From Hydrogenophaga sp. PAMC20947 (GTDB lineage Bacteria > Pseudomonadota > Gammaproteobacteria > Burkholderiales > Burkholderiaceae_C): a DNA stretch of 64,000 bases. Position 1 is the first letter of the stretch; each line of letters begins with the position of its first letter. The notes beneath the pieces were generated by a model. That model ran no database searches and was not told the origin of the DNA. It saw only the letters and a list, made by a program, of their open reading frames with translations. A program made the translations under genes and the position numbers. Below are positions 29,653 to 38,042 of this stretch, piece after piece. The stretch spans positions 4,464,001 through 4,528,000 of the forward strand of contig NZ_CP039252.1 of assembly GCF_004795855.1 (NCBI RefSeq), written 5' to 3'.

Positions 29653-30882
29653 ATGGCCAAGGAATACAAGGATCTGGTGGTTGGACTCGACATTGGCACC
29701 GCCAAAATCATGGTGGTGGTGGCCGAGGTCCAGGCCAATGGCGAACTCAAGCTCGCGGGCCTGGGCGTCTCGGCCAGTCACGGCCTCAAGCGCGGCGTGG
29801 TGGTCAACATCGACGCGACCGTACAAAGCATCCAGGCGGCATTGAAAGAGGCCGAACTGATGGCCGACTGCCGCATTGCCCGTGTGTACACGGGCATCAC
29901 CGGCAGCCACATTCGTGGCATCAATTCCAGTGGCATGGTGGCGATCAAGGACCGAGAAGTCACCCAGGCCGATGTGGCCCGCGTGATTGAAACGGCCAAG
30001 GCCATCAACATTTCGACCGATCAGCGCCTGCTGCTGGTGGAACCCCAGGAGTTTGTGATCGACGGCCAGGAGGTCAAGGAACCCATTGGCATGAGCGGCA
30101 TACGCCTCGAAGCCAAGGTGCACATCGTCACGGGTGCCCAGAGCGCTGCAGAGAACATCATCAAGTGTGTGCGCCGCTGCGGCCTGGAAGTGGACCAGCT
30201 CATGCTCAACCCCCTGGCCTCCAGTCAGGCGGTGTTGACCGAAGACGAAAAAGAACTGGGCGTGGTGTTGGTGGATATCGGCGCCGGAACAACCGATGTG
30301 GCGATTTTTGCGGGGGGGGCCATCCGCCACACGGCGGTGATCCCGATCGCCGGTGACCTGATCACCAGCGACATCGCCATGGCGCTGCGCACCCCGACCA
30401 AAGACGCCGAAGACATCAAGGTGGAAAGCGGTTGCGCCAAACAGCTGTTGGCCGACCCGGACACGCAGGTGGAGGTGCCCGGTCTGGGTGACCGCGGCCC
30501 ACGCATGCTGAGCCGCCAGGCACTGGCGGGTGTGATCGAGCCGCGGGTCGAAGAAATTTTCGCCCTGGTGCAACAGGTGGTGCGGGAATCGGGCTTCGAG
30601 GAAGTGCTGTCCTCGGGCATCGTGCTCACCGGCGGCAGCGCAGTGATGCCCGGCATGGTCGAGCTGGGGGAAGACATCTTCCTCAAGCCGGTGCGCCGCG
30701 GCATGCCGCACTACGCCAGCGCGTTGTCGGACATGGTGGCGCAGCCCCGTTCGTCCGCTGTGATGGGCTTGCTGGAAGAAGCCCGGCTGGCCCGCGTTCG
30801 TGGCCACAAGGTGGCGCAGAAAGCGGGCTCCATGCAAGGCGCACTGGAGCGCGTGAAAAACTGGTTTGTGGGGACATTCTGA
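29653..30882 (+). CDS. ftsA: Cell division protein FtsA
   Basis: A 409-residue actin-fold ATPase that tethers FtsZ to the membrane. Motifs: GLDIGTAKIMVVVAE near 11-25, the 1C subdomain region, VDIGAGTTDVAIF near 205-217 and VLTGGSAVMPGM near 321. The C-terminal GALERVKNWFVGTF is the amphipathic membrane-targeting helix. The stop TGA overlaps by one base a small downstream reading frame at 30882. Confidence 0.97.
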   Translation: MAKEYKDLVVGLDIGTAKIMVVVAEVQANGELKLAGLGVSASHGLKRGVVVNIDATVQSIQAALKEAELMADCRIARVYTGITGSHIRGINSSGMVAIKDREVTQADVARVIETAKAINISTDQRLLLVEPQEFVIDGQEVKEPIGMSGIRLEAKVHIVTGAQSAAENIIKCVRRCGLEVDQLMLNPLASSQAVLTEDEKELGVVLVDIGAGTTDVAIFAGGAIRHTAVIPIAGDLITSDIAMALRTPTKDAEDIKVESGCAKQLLADPDTQVEVPGLGDRGPRMLSRQALAGVIEPRVEEIFALVQQVVRESGFEEVLSSGIVLTGGSAVMPGMVELGEDIFLKPVRRGMPHYASALSDMVAQPRSSAVMGLLEEARLARVRGHKVAQKAGSMQGALERVKNWFVGTF

Positions 30883-31013
30883 TGAACAACACACACAGGC
30901 ATACCCGTTTGTCTTCGCGCCACGATCCGGGGGCGGGCGGTCCACCACCCCGCCGACGAAGGCCGGTGGCCCAGTGCGGAAAAGGCACCGGGCCGCCCCG
31001 CGAACAGGCCTGA
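30882..31013 (+). CDS. Possible 43-residue basic small protein between ftsA and ftsZ
   Basis: An ATG overlaps the ftsA stop by one base (TGATG), the same coupling used by murD-ftsW. It opens a 43-codon frame rich in Arg, Pro and Gly (for example PPPRRRRPVA). I recognise no family. It may be translated by coupling to ftsA, or be chance in the GC-rich 213-nt gap before ftsZ. Codon and composition evidence is weak at this length. Confidence 0.25.
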   Translation: MNNTHRHTRLSSRHDPGAGGPPPRRRRPVAQCGKGTGPPREQA

Positions 31014-31095
31014 CAATAGCGGCAAGAAAACCCATTTGAATTTTTAAGAATCGCCCGGCTACTCCAGGTCGCCAGGGCACCAACAGGAGAGTGTT

Positions 31096-32304
31096 ATGAC
31101 CATCGAAATGATTGAAGTGGAAGAGTTCAACCAAGGCACACAGATCAAGGTGATCGGCGTGGGCGGCGGCGGCGGCAATGCGGTGGACCACATGATTGCG
31201 CGTTGTGTGCAAGGCGTGGAGTTCATCTGTGCCAACACCGATGCCCAGGCGCTGACCCGCAGTTCGGCAACGCGCACCATCCAGCTCGGCGCGACCGGCC
31301 TGGGTGCCGGCAGCAAGCCCGAAAAGGGTCGCGACGCCGCTGAAATGGCCATCGACGAAATTCGCGCGGCCATCGACGGCGCTCACATGCTGTTCATCAC
31401 GGCCGGCATGGGCGGCGGCACCGGCACCGGCGCCGCGCCGGTGATTGCCCGCGTGGCCAAGGAAATGGGCATCTTGACGGTGGGCGTGGTCACCAAGCCT
31501 TTCGACTTCGAAGGTGGCAAGCGCATGCAGAATGCCGACGCCGGCCTGGCCGAGCTCGAAGCCAATGTGGACTCGCTGATCGTGGTGCTCAACGACAAAC
31601 TGCTGGAAGTGCTGGGGGACGACGTCACGCAGGACGAAGCCTTTGCCCATGCCAACGACGTGCTCAAGAACGCCGTCGGCGGTATTGCCGAAATCATCAA
31701 TGAGTACGGCAACGTCAACGTCGACTTCGAAGACGTGCGCACCGTGATGGGTGAGCCTGGCAAGGCCATGATGGGCACGGCCGTGGCCGCTGGCCCGGAC
31801 CGCGCCCGCATCGCGGCCGAACAAGCTGTCGCCTGCCCGCTGCTGGAAGGCATCGACCTGTCGGGCGCCAAGGGCGTGCTGGTGCTGGTCACGGCCGCGA
31901 AGGGTTCGCTCAAGCTGTCCGAGTCCAAGCTGGCGATGAACACCATCCGTGCCTACGCCTCGCCCGAGGCACACGTCATCTACGGCGCGGCCTACGACGA
32001 AACCCTGGGCGATGAAATGCGCGTGACCGTTGTGGCCACCGGTTTGTCCCGTCAGAACGCACGCCGCACGGCGCCGCCCCTGCAGGTGCTGCGTACCGGT
32101 ACCGACAACGTGCCGTTCCACGTCCCATCGTCGAATGCCGGTACGGGTCCCGTGGGTGTGGCGCAGCCTGATTACAACGCCATGGCGACCCCCAGCGTCT
32201 GGCGCACGAACCGCACGCAGGCAGCCGCCAAAGTGGACGCGCTGTCTTCGGGTGGCATGGACGACTTCGAGATTCCAGCCTTCCTCCGCAAACAAGCCGA
32301 TTGA
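31096..32304 (+). CDS. ftsZ: Cell division protein FtsZ
   Basis: A 402-residue tubulin-like GTPase forming the Z ring. Visible: VIGVGGGGGNAVDHM near 17-31, the tubulin signature GGGTGTGAAPV near 107-117, NVDFEDVRTVM near 207 and a flexible Pro/Ala/Thr linker after about 320. The C-terminal FtsA-binding peptide contains DDFEIPAFLRKQA. A ribosome site (AGGAGAG) precedes ATG 31096. The 213-nt gap after ftsA probably carries its own promoter (a GACAAT lies at 31012-31017). Confidence 0.98.
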   Translation: MTIEMIEVEEFNQGTQIKVIGVGGGGGNAVDHMIARCVQGVEFICANTDAQALTRSSATRTIQLGATGLGAGSKPEKGRDAAEMAIDEIRAAIDGAHMLFITAGMGGGTGTGAAPVIARVAKEMGILTVGVVTKPFDFEGGKRMQNADAGLAELEANVDSLIVVLNDKLLEVLGDDVTQDEAFAHANDVLKNAVGGIAEIINEYGNVNVDFEDVRTVMGEPGKAMMGTAVAAGPDRARIAAEQAVACPLLEGIDLSGAKGVLVLVTAAKGSLKLSESKLAMNTIRAYASPEAHVIYGAAYDETLGDEMRVTVVATGLSRQNARRTAPPLQVLRTGTDNVPFHVPSSNAGTGPVGVAQPDYNAMATPSVWRTNRTQAAAKVDALSSGGMDDFEIPAFLRKQAD

Positions 32305-32320
32305 TCGACGCAAAGCTACT

Positions 32321-32395
32321 GCGCACTCCGATTTGACGCTTGCAGTGCTCGCCGTACGTGAGTACGGCTCCGCGCTTCAGCGTCACCTCGGAGCG
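32321..32395. repeat. Large imperfect inverted repeat between ftsZ and lpxC
   Basis: Outer arms CTCCGATTTGACGCT (32326-32340) and AGCGTCACCTCGGAG (32379-32393) pair with two mismatches. They enclose a perfect inner hairpin GCCGTAC-GTGA-GTACGGC (32351-32368). No T-tract follows, so it looks more like a dispersed palindromic element or mRNA-stabilising structure than a Rho-independent terminator. It separates ftsZ from the lpxC promoter. Confidence 0.75.
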
Positions 32396-32490
32396 CTCGC
32401 TACGCTTTTCGTTCGATCCATCTCACAGAGGATTGGTTTTTTAGATCTCAGGAATAGAGTTTGCTGTCTCACAAACGGCGGATGAAAAAC

Positions 32491-32496
32491 TAAAAT
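32491..32496 (+). promoter_or_regulatory. -10-like element 6 nt before the lpxC start
   Basis: TAAAAT followed by 6 nt (ACCCGA) and ATG (32503), with no ribosome-binding site between. It implies that lpxC, although last in the dcw order, has its own promoter and possibly a leaderless mRNA. Confidence 0.5.
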
Positions 32497-32502
32497 ACCC
32501 GA

Positions 32503-33426
32503 ATGCTGGCTCAACGTACCCTCAAATCCTTGTCCAAAGCGGTCGGTGTCGGCCTGCACAGCGGGCAGCGGGTGGAGTTGACGCTGCGTCCCGCTGCGCC
32601 CGACACCGGCATCGTGTTCCGGCGTGTGGATTTGCCTGAGCCGGTGGACATCCCGGTGTCGGCGGAATCGGTCACAGACACCCGTCTGGCATCGACCATT
32701 TCCAATGGTGGGGCCAAGGTGCACACCATCGAACACCTGATGAGCGCCGCGGCGGGCCTGGGACTGGACAATCTGTATGTCGACATCACCGCCGAAGAGG
32801 TGCCCATTCTTGATGGCTCTTCGGCTTCATTTGTCTACCTCTTGCAAAGCGCGGGCATCGCGGTGCAGGCGGCGCCCAAGCGCTTTATCCGCGTCAAGAA
32901 ATCCGTTGAGGTGCGCGAAGGTGAAGGCCGCAGCCTCAAGTGGGCCCGTCTGGACCCCTACCACGGCTACAAGCTGGCGTTTGAAATCGAGTTCGACCAC
33001 CCGGCCGTGAATTCCAGCGGGCAGCGGGTGGAGTTCGATATGGGCAGCGGCCGGTACGCGCGCGAAATCGCCCGTGCCCGCACCTTCGGTTTCACCCGGG
33101 ATGTCGAGATGATGCGGTCGCATGGCTTGGCGCTGGGCGGTGGGCTGGATAACGCCATCGTGATGGACGATGTCAAGGTACTCAATGCCGATGGCTTGCG
33201 CTACCAGGACGAATTCGTCAAGCACAAGATCCTGGACGCGATCGGGGATCTCTATGTGATTGGCAAGCCACTGCTGGCAGCCTATAGCGCGTTCCGCTCG
33301 GGCCACGCCATGAACAACCAGTTGCTGCGCGCCTTGTTGGCCCAGCCCGACGCCTACGAAATCGTGACCTTCCAGCAAGACCGGGATGCGCCGGCCGGCT
33401 TCGCCCAGCTCGCGCCCGCCTGGTAA
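32503..33426 (+). CDS. lpxC: UDP-3-O-acyl-N-acetylglucosamine deacetylase
   Basis: A 307-residue zinc enzyme for the committed step of lipid A synthesis. Motifs: [17 protein letters not shown] near 15-31, the zinc ligand region HTIEHLMSA near 74-82, LDGSSASFV near 104, and [11 protein letters not shown] plus [13 protein letters not shown] carrying the second zinc and catalytic histidines. The length matches the family. It directly follows ftsZ as in many proteobacterial dcw clusters. Confidence 0.97.
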   Translation: MLAQRTLKSLSKAVGVGLHSGQRVELTLRPAAPDTGIVFRRVDLPEPVDIPVSAESVTDTRLASTISNGGAKVHTIEHLMSAAAGLGLDNLYVDITAEEVPILDGSSASFVYLLQSAGIAVQAAPKRFIRVKKSVEVREGEGRSLKWARLDPYHGYKLAFEIEFDHPAVNSSGQRVEFDMGSGRYAREIARARTFGFTRDVEMMRSHGLALGGGLDNAIVMDDVKVLNADGLRYQDEFVKHKILDAIGDLYVIGKPLLAAYSAFRSGHAMNNQLLRALLAQPDAYEIVTFQQDRDAPAGFAQLAPAW

Positions 33427-33447
33427 AGCTGAGCCTGGGAATTCTCC

Positions 33448-33624
33448 ATGGTGCTGTTCCGATTCGCTATCTTCTTTCTGTTGCTGGCCGCAGGCGTGTC
33501 GTTCGCGTTTTACATTGGTACAGGCCAGCAGCGTTATCGCGCCTGGGGGCTCAAGATCCTGAAATGGACCTTGATAGCGGCCCTGGGTTTCTTCGGCGTG
33601 CTGGTCCTTGAGCGGTTGCTTTAG
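33448..33624 (+). CDS. Small membrane protein, 58 residues, unknown function
   Basis: ATG 33448 opens a 58-residue frame 21 nt after lpxC. It has two hydrophobic helices (about 2-22, FRFAIFFLLLAAGVSFAFYI, and 36-55, ILKWTLIAALGFFGVLVLE) separated by a short polar loop GTGQQRYRAWG. The strong hydrophobic pattern and tight spacing after lpxC make it likely to be real. I cannot name a family. It may be co-transcribed with lpxC. Confidence 0.65.
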   Translation: MVLFRFAIFFLLLAAGVSFAFYIGTGQQRYRAWGLKILKWTLIAALGFFGVLVLERLL

Positions 33625-34079
33625 CGCCTAGTCAGGTCGGGTCTGAAGCGCCCGATGGCCCTGTTCAATGGCGACGGCATGCATAAAAACGACCGCAACA
33701 GGGCCTGCCTGGACTCGATCAATGCGAACGACCTGCCCCCCCGAAATGGAATTCATCAAGACCGACGTGGCTTGAGCGCAGATGATCGCCAAGGCCCCTG
33801 CGCGGCAGAAGGAACATCGGCTGCAACCCGAGAGAAACCGGTCTCGCACGGTACGACCGCCTGCGCCCAGGGGGCACCCTGGGCTTCTCGGTATCACCGC
33901 GCGATCTTCGGTTTTCACGAGTTTCGCTGCGACGCCTTCTGCCACGCGGACTCCCAGCGCTTGCGTAAAAAAGGCGCGCGTCCACCAGGGACCTTGTGCG
34001 GCTGGCGAGCGAGAGGTGCAGCTGGGCGGCCTTGCTTGCCGCAGGTTCCCAACTGACCGGGTGCGGGTGATGCCCGATC
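33625..34079. other. 455-nt region with no recognisable gene
   Basis: Overlapping frames exist on both strands, but none gives a protein I recognise or a convincing start with ribosome site. A minus-strand frame across the interval ends with a fairly protein-like stretch (ATSVLMNSISGGQVVRIDRV near 33720) but is otherwise Cys/Arg/Gly-rich and frame-inconsistent. It could be a decayed gene or simply non-coding. Confidence 0.4.
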
Positions 34080-34697
34080 TTAGAAGGCCCCGACCATGTC
34101 CTCGCGCTCGATGTGGCGCGGTTCCTTTCTCGTGCGGTATTGTGCCCAGGCCACCAGGCCAAACATGCCTGCGAACCCACCAGCCATCAAAGCGAAGTAG
34201 GGGGTGAGCAGGAGCATGAGGGGGTATTTCCACGAGAGGGGACGGCCAACGCCCAACAAGGCGGCATAGAACCAGGACGTTGCGGAGAAGGTGCCGGTGA
34301 ACAGGGCGACCGCGCGCTGACCCCAAGACAGGTTCAAGAGGCTTTTGGCCTTCATCATCAGGGGCAGTACGGTGTTGTGCAGCAGGATGCCGTTGAGCGT
34401 GAGCACGCAGACGATGATGATTTTGGCTTGCAGCTTCGGATTGTCGAAGTAGCCCATGCCTTTGCCGGCGACGTCGATCGCGACCAGTACCGCGCCGGAG
34501 ATCCAAAGCGCCACCAGGGCAAGGGTCACGGTCTTTTGCAGGCTTTGCAGGTGTTTGGGATCCTCACCGCGATAAGGATCGCCGGAAACCAGTTGCCGGA
34601 CCGCGGCAAAGTCGCTGACGAGTATGGCCCCGATGGCGACCGAGCAAGCGATGAGGTGCCCGTACACAATAGTCAGGCGGAAAAATTCGAGTTCCAT
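34080..34697 (-). CDS. Polytopic inner membrane protein, unknown function
   Basis: A 205-residue protein with about six hydrophobic segments: near 5-28 (FRLTIVYGHLIACSVAIGAI), 55-75, 85-105 (IIIVCVLTLNGILLHNTVLP), 125-140, 150-165 and 168-185. The C-terminal tail is charged (RTRKEPRHIERED). The histidines in YGHL and LLHNTVLP could bind a metal or haem, but this is speculation. I do not recognise a named family. ATG 34697 was chosen as the start of the hydrophobic protein; CTGGAA upstream is a weak ribosome site. Confidence 0.75.
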   Translation of the reverse strand: MELEFFRLTIVYGHLIACSVAIGAILVSDFAAVRQLVSGDPYRGEDPKHLQSLQKTVTLALVALWISGAVLVAIDVAGKGMGYFDNPKLQAKIIIVCVLTLNGILLHNTVLPLMMKAKSLLNLSWGQRAVALFTGTFSATSWFYAALLGVGRPLSWKYPLMLLLTPYFALMAGGFAGMFGLVAWAQYRTRKEPRHIEREDMVGAF

Positions 34698-34997
34698 GGA
34701 AATTCCAGATGAGAGTTGGCAAGAGCAAGCGGCCGTTGGTTGAACAGCCGTGGGTCGGACGTGGAATGCCCTGACACCATGCCTTGACTGTGTCACTGGA
34801 TTGCGTGGAAAGCTGTGCCTTGTTGAAACCAAAGGTCTGGCTGCATTGACATTTGTCAACTCAGAAAAATCGCTAAATACCCACGTTCTCCAAATGAAAA
34901 CCAAAAAATCGTGGCCGCTTCACCGGGCGCTTGGCACCTCTCCGCCATGTACCTTTGTTACGAACTTAAGGTAGAAAATGGCGTCTTCAGAAGCCTG
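34698..34997. other. 300-nt intergenic region with a TTGACA-N2-TGTCAA palindrome
   Basis: No gene is seen between ruvC and the membrane protein gene. A perfect inverted repeat TTGACA-TT-TGTCAA lies at 34846-34859, about 150 nt upstream of the membrane protein start, in a locally AT-richer stretch (34830-34920). It has the look of a dimeric-regulator operator; one arm also equals a consensus -35 box on either strand. Confidence 0.45.
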
Positions 34998-35546
34998 TCA
35001 ATAGCTCCGGCCGCCTTTGTAAGCCGCATGGGTGCGGGCTTGCAAGGGGCTGACCTTGTTGATGGCCGCCATCGACCTCGCCACCTGCGCATGGGTGATG
35101 CAAAGCCCCAGTGCATCGGCGGCATCTTTGCCGGGCAAGCCGGGCAGGCTCAGCAAGCGTTTGACCATTTCCTGCATTTGCGCCTTGTCCGCCCGACCGT
35201 AGCCCACCACCGCCTTCTTCAGCTGCAAGGCGGTGTATTCGGACACGCCAAGGCCGTTGGCGACCAGGGCCGTCAGGCAGGCGCCCCGTGCCTGTCCCAG
35301 AAGCAATGTGGCCTGAGGATTGACGTTGACGAACACGATCTCACAAACCGAAACTTCGGGTTGATAGCGCTTGACCACTTCGGTGATGCCGTCAAAAATA
35401 ATTTTGAGTCTGGCGGGTAGCAGCGCCCCGTCCTTGGGGCTGGTTTGTATGGTGCCGCTGGCGACATAGTGCAGCGCTGGTCCCTCGGTGTCGACGACGC
35501 CGAAGCCGGTGCATTGCAAGCCAGGGTCGATGCCAAGAATACGCAT
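34998..35546 (-). CDS. ruvC: Holliday junction endonuclease RuvC
   Basis: A 182-residue endonuclease that resolves Holliday junctions in recombination repair. The acidic active-site residues are seen in [18 protein letters not shown] (D7), [21 protein letters not shown] (E68-type) and the C-terminal [14 protein letters not shown] (two Asp). The length fits the family. In this window ruvA and ruvB are not adjacent. The start at 35546 gives the exact family N-terminus. Confidence 0.96.
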   Translation of the reverse strand: MRILGIDPGLQCTGFGVVDTEGPALHYVASGTIQTSPKDGALLPARLKIIFDGITEVVKRYQPEVSVCEIVFVNVNPQATLLLGQARGACLTALVANGLGVSEYTALQLKKAVVGYGRADKAQMQEMVKRLLSLPGLPGKDAADALGLCITHAQVARSMAAINKVSPLQARTHAAYKGGRSY

Positions 35547-35570
35547 AGGGTCTACACCTGTGTCTCAGGC

Positions 35571-36563
35571 TCAGAGCCCGAACTTCCAGCGAACGGAATG
35601 GAAGAAAACGGGGGCTGCAAAACACAGCGCGTCCACCCGGTCGAGCAAACCGTTGGCGCCGGTGACCGAGCGCCCGGCCGAGCCCCAGTGGGTGACGCCA
35701 CGGTCGCGTTTGATGGCTTTCATCACAAGGTGGCCGAAGCTCCCCGCCATCGCTGCGACCAGGGCCATGGCCATCGCGGGCAGGGGTTTGAAGGGGGTGA
35801 AACCTGCAAGCGCCGCGCCCAGCAGTCCGCCAGCCATCACCCCTGCGGCCCAACTGCGCCAGTGAAAGCTCTGGCTGATGGCGGGTGCCACGGGTTGGCT
35901 CAAGCGGTGCGCCACCACATGCTGGACCAGCATGGCGGTTTGCACCACGAGCACCAGAAAAAACACCAGAAAGGCCATCTTTCCATCAAAGCCCGGGAAA
36001 TCCAGCAAGAGCAGGGCGGGTACATGGCTCATGCCATAGACACAGACCATGATGCCCCACTGCAGCTTGGCATTGCGCTCCAGGAAGCGGTGGGGGTCGT
36101 TGCCCAGGGCGCCCACGGTGGGAATGGCGAGGAACACATACACCGGAATGAATACCGTGAAAAGGTCAAAGTGTTCGGTCCAGACCAGCAGGTATTGCAG
36201 GGGCAACACGATAAAAAAGGCCAGCAGCAGGCTGCGGTGGTCGCCCCGGCGCGTGGGGGACAAGCTGATGAACTCCCGGAGGATCAAAAACGACACCAGA
36301 GCAAACAAGCTTGTGGCCACGCCCTGGCCAGCGGCCCAGGCCAGCCAGAACACCAACGCCATCATCCAGGAGGTGCGCAACAGGCTTTGGTAGTCCTGCA
36401 GTTTCAGGCCTCGCCGCGTGGGTTCGGGCATCTCCGTCGGGTGTTTTTCACGCAGTGACATCGCCAAGGTCACGCCGGTGGCCAGGGTCAGGAGGCCAAA
36501 GAGCACCACAAACAGCAGGCTGACCTGCTGGTCGGGGGTGAGGCTGCGCAGAAAAGAAGTCAT
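35571..36563 (-). CDS. CdsA-like phosphatidate cytidylyltransferase
   Basis: A 330-residue membrane protein with about eight helices. The C-terminal signature is of the CDP-diglyceride synthetase type: GSFGHLVMKAIKRDRGVTHWG, then VTGANGLLDRVDAL, which holds the invariant K-R-D and D-R-x-D elements. CdsA activates phosphatidic acid with CTP for phospholipid synthesis. It overlaps by 4 nt the upstream PlsC-like acyltransferase. The pair therefore resembles a dedicated phospholipid side pathway (YnbB-like) rather than the housekeeping cdsA. The substrate is not certain. Confidence 0.85.
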   Translation of the reverse strand: MTSFLRSLTPDQQVSLLFVVLFGLLTLATGVTLAMSLREKHPTEMPEPTRRGLKLQDYQSLLRTSWMMALVFWLAWAAGQGVATSLFALVSFLILREFISLSPTRRGDHRSLLLAFFIVLPLQYLLVWTEHFDLFTVFIPVYVFLAIPTVGALGNDPHRFLERNAKLQWGIMVCVYGMSHVPALLLLDFPGFDGKMAFLVFFLVLVVQTAMLVQHVVAHRLSQPVAPAISQSFHWRSWAAGVMAGGLLGAALAGFTPFKPLPAMAMALVAAMAGSFGHLVMKAIKRDRGVTHWGSAGRSVTGANGLLDRVDALCFAAPVFFHSVRWKFGL

Positions 36564-37177
36564 GCGTCGCTCAGTTCAATTACCGCTTCGCGGGCTCGCA
36601 CCAGAAAGTCGGCGCGCGCTTCGCCCTGTTCGAGTTGCATGGGGCTGCCAAAGGTCACGGAACACAGCATGGGCACAGGGATCACCTCTCCCTTGGGGAT
36701 CACGCGCTGCACGTTGTGGATCCAGGCCGGGACCAACACCACACCGGGAAACCGTTGCGCGAGGTTGTACAGGCCCGACTTGAAGGGCTGCGGCAGCTCC
36801 TCAAAACCCCGGGTGCCTTCGGGAAAAAGGATGAGCGAGTCCCCGCTCTCCAGCGCGTCGATCAGGGGCTGCAAGGGATCCTCATCGCCCTTGCGCTCGC
36901 GTTCGATGTACACCGCATTGAACACCTCGGTCGTGATCCAGCGCTTGAGAGGTGATGCGGTCCAGTAGTCCTTGGCCGCAATGGGGCGGGTGATGCTGCG
37001 CAAGGCCGTGGGCAGCGCCGCCCAGATCAGCACCAGATCGGCGTGGCTTTGGTGATTGGCGAAGTAAATACGTTGCTCGGCCTTGGGCGGGCAACCCTGC
37101 CAGCGCGCCTGGGCCCCGGTGAGCAAACGCACCACACCCAGCAGGAACAGGCTCATGGCCTTGGCGCGCAGGTTCAC
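36560..37177 (-). CDS. PlsC-like 1-acyl-glycerol-3-phosphate acyltransferase
   Basis: A 205-residue acyltransferase with the catalytic HX4D motif NHQSHADLVL and the substrate-binding FPEGTRGFEE, plus an N-terminal hydrophobic segment (SLFLLGVVRLLTG). The family makes phosphatidate from lysophosphatidate at the inner membrane. Coupling by a 4-nt overlap to the CdsA-like gene suggests that its product is passed on for CDP activation. The start is uncertain: GTG 37177 is used here; ATG 37156 is seven codons shorter. Neither has a strong ribosome site. Confidence 0.85.
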   Translation of the reverse strand: MNLRAKAMSLFLLGVVRLLTGAQARWQGCPPKAEQRIYFANHQSHADLVLIWAALPTALRSITRPIAAKDYWTASPLKRWITTEVFNAVYIERERKGDEDPLQPLIDALESGDSLILFPEGTRGFEELPQPFKSGLYNLAQRFPGVVLVPAWIHNVQRVIPKGEVIPVPMLCSVTFGSPMQLEQGEARADFLVRAREAVIELSDA

Positions 37178-37211
37178 GCGCGGCTCTGATCTGTGCCGCT
37201 GGTGCGGGCGG

Positions 37212-38042
37212 TCATGGGGCGTCGACGCCGCCCATGCGCGCGACGATGGTGGACGTGCGGCGGGCCAGATAGGACGAACCCTGGCGGGTTTCAAAGAACT
37301 TGGGGCTGGGCAGCATCACGGCCAGGCGAGCCGCCTCAGCGGCACCGAGCTGGCTGGCCGACTTCTTGAAGTAGCGCTGGGCAGCCGCCTCGGCGCCAAA
37401 AATGCCTTCGCCCCATTCCACATTGTTGAGGTAGATCTCCAGGATGCGCTCTTTGCTGAGCACGGCTTCGAGCGTCAGGGCGAGCATCAGCTCCTGGCCC
37501 TTGCGCAGCAGGTTGCGTTCGCCCGACAGGAGCAGGTTTTTGGCCAGTTGCTGGGTGATGGTGGAACCACCGACCACCTTGACCGGTTTTTCGGTGGCTG
37601 GCGTGTTCGCGGCCGCTGCTTTGGCCGCCGTCGGGTTCTTTGCAGCCCGGCGGGCCTCGCGCTCGGCGCGCTTGGTGGCCTGTTTTTCGGCGATTTGCTG
37701 GCGCCGCTCGTTTTTGGCCCAGGCCGATTCAATCGCATCCCAGTCCACGCCACCGTGTTCGGTGAAGCCAGCGTCTTCCGAGGCCATCACCGCCCGCTTC
37801 AGATGCGGACTGATCTTGTCGTAGGGGACCCACTGGGAAGACCAGCGCCACTGGCTGTCGCTGCTGAGGCTTTGCTCCGAAATCCGCCAAGCCTCGGAAC
37901 GCATGAAAGCGGTACTTTGGGGGTCGATCACCAGCATCATGGCCACACGGGCCACAAAAAACAGCTGCAGCGCGACGCCTGCCAGCAGCACCCACAGCAA
38001 CCAGCTGCCCAGCGAACGGAGGCGGCTGCGACCGGACTTCAT
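37212..38042 (-). CDS. mtgA: Monofunctional peptidoglycan glycosyltransferase with charged insertion
   Basis: A 276-residue GT51 enzyme with one N-terminal membrane helix (about 14-38). Motifs: AVMASEDAGFTEHGGVDWDAI near 84-104 (catalytic Glu in SEDAGF), GGSTITQQLAKNLLL near 157, RKGQELMLALTLE and KERILEIYLNNVEWGEGIFG. Between WDAI and GGSTITQQ is an insert of about 40 residues rich in Lys, Arg, Glu and Ala (roughly 112-150) absent from E. coli MtgA. It overlaps the TonB-like gene by 4 nt. Confidence 0.92.
   Translation of the reverse strand: MKSGRSRLRSLGSWLLWVLLAGVALQLFFVARVAMMLVIDPQSTAFMRSEAWRISEQSLSSDSQWRWSSQWVPYDKISPHLKRAVMASEDAGFTEHGGVDWDAIESAWAKNERRQQIAEKQATKRAEREARRAAKNPTAAKAAAANTPATEKPVKVVGGSTITQQLAKNLLLSGERNLLRKGQELMLALTLEAVLSKERILEIYLNNVEWGEGIFGAEAAAQRYFKKSASQLGAAEAARLAVMLPSPKFFETRQGSSYLARRTSTIVARMGGVDAP

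Noticed and set aside
29599..32313. Very long minus-strand frame (about 900 codons) opposite ftsA and ftsZ
   Set aside because: It is a shadow of highly conserved plus-strand genes in GC-rich DNA, with His/Gly/Val-rich composition and no recognisable domain.
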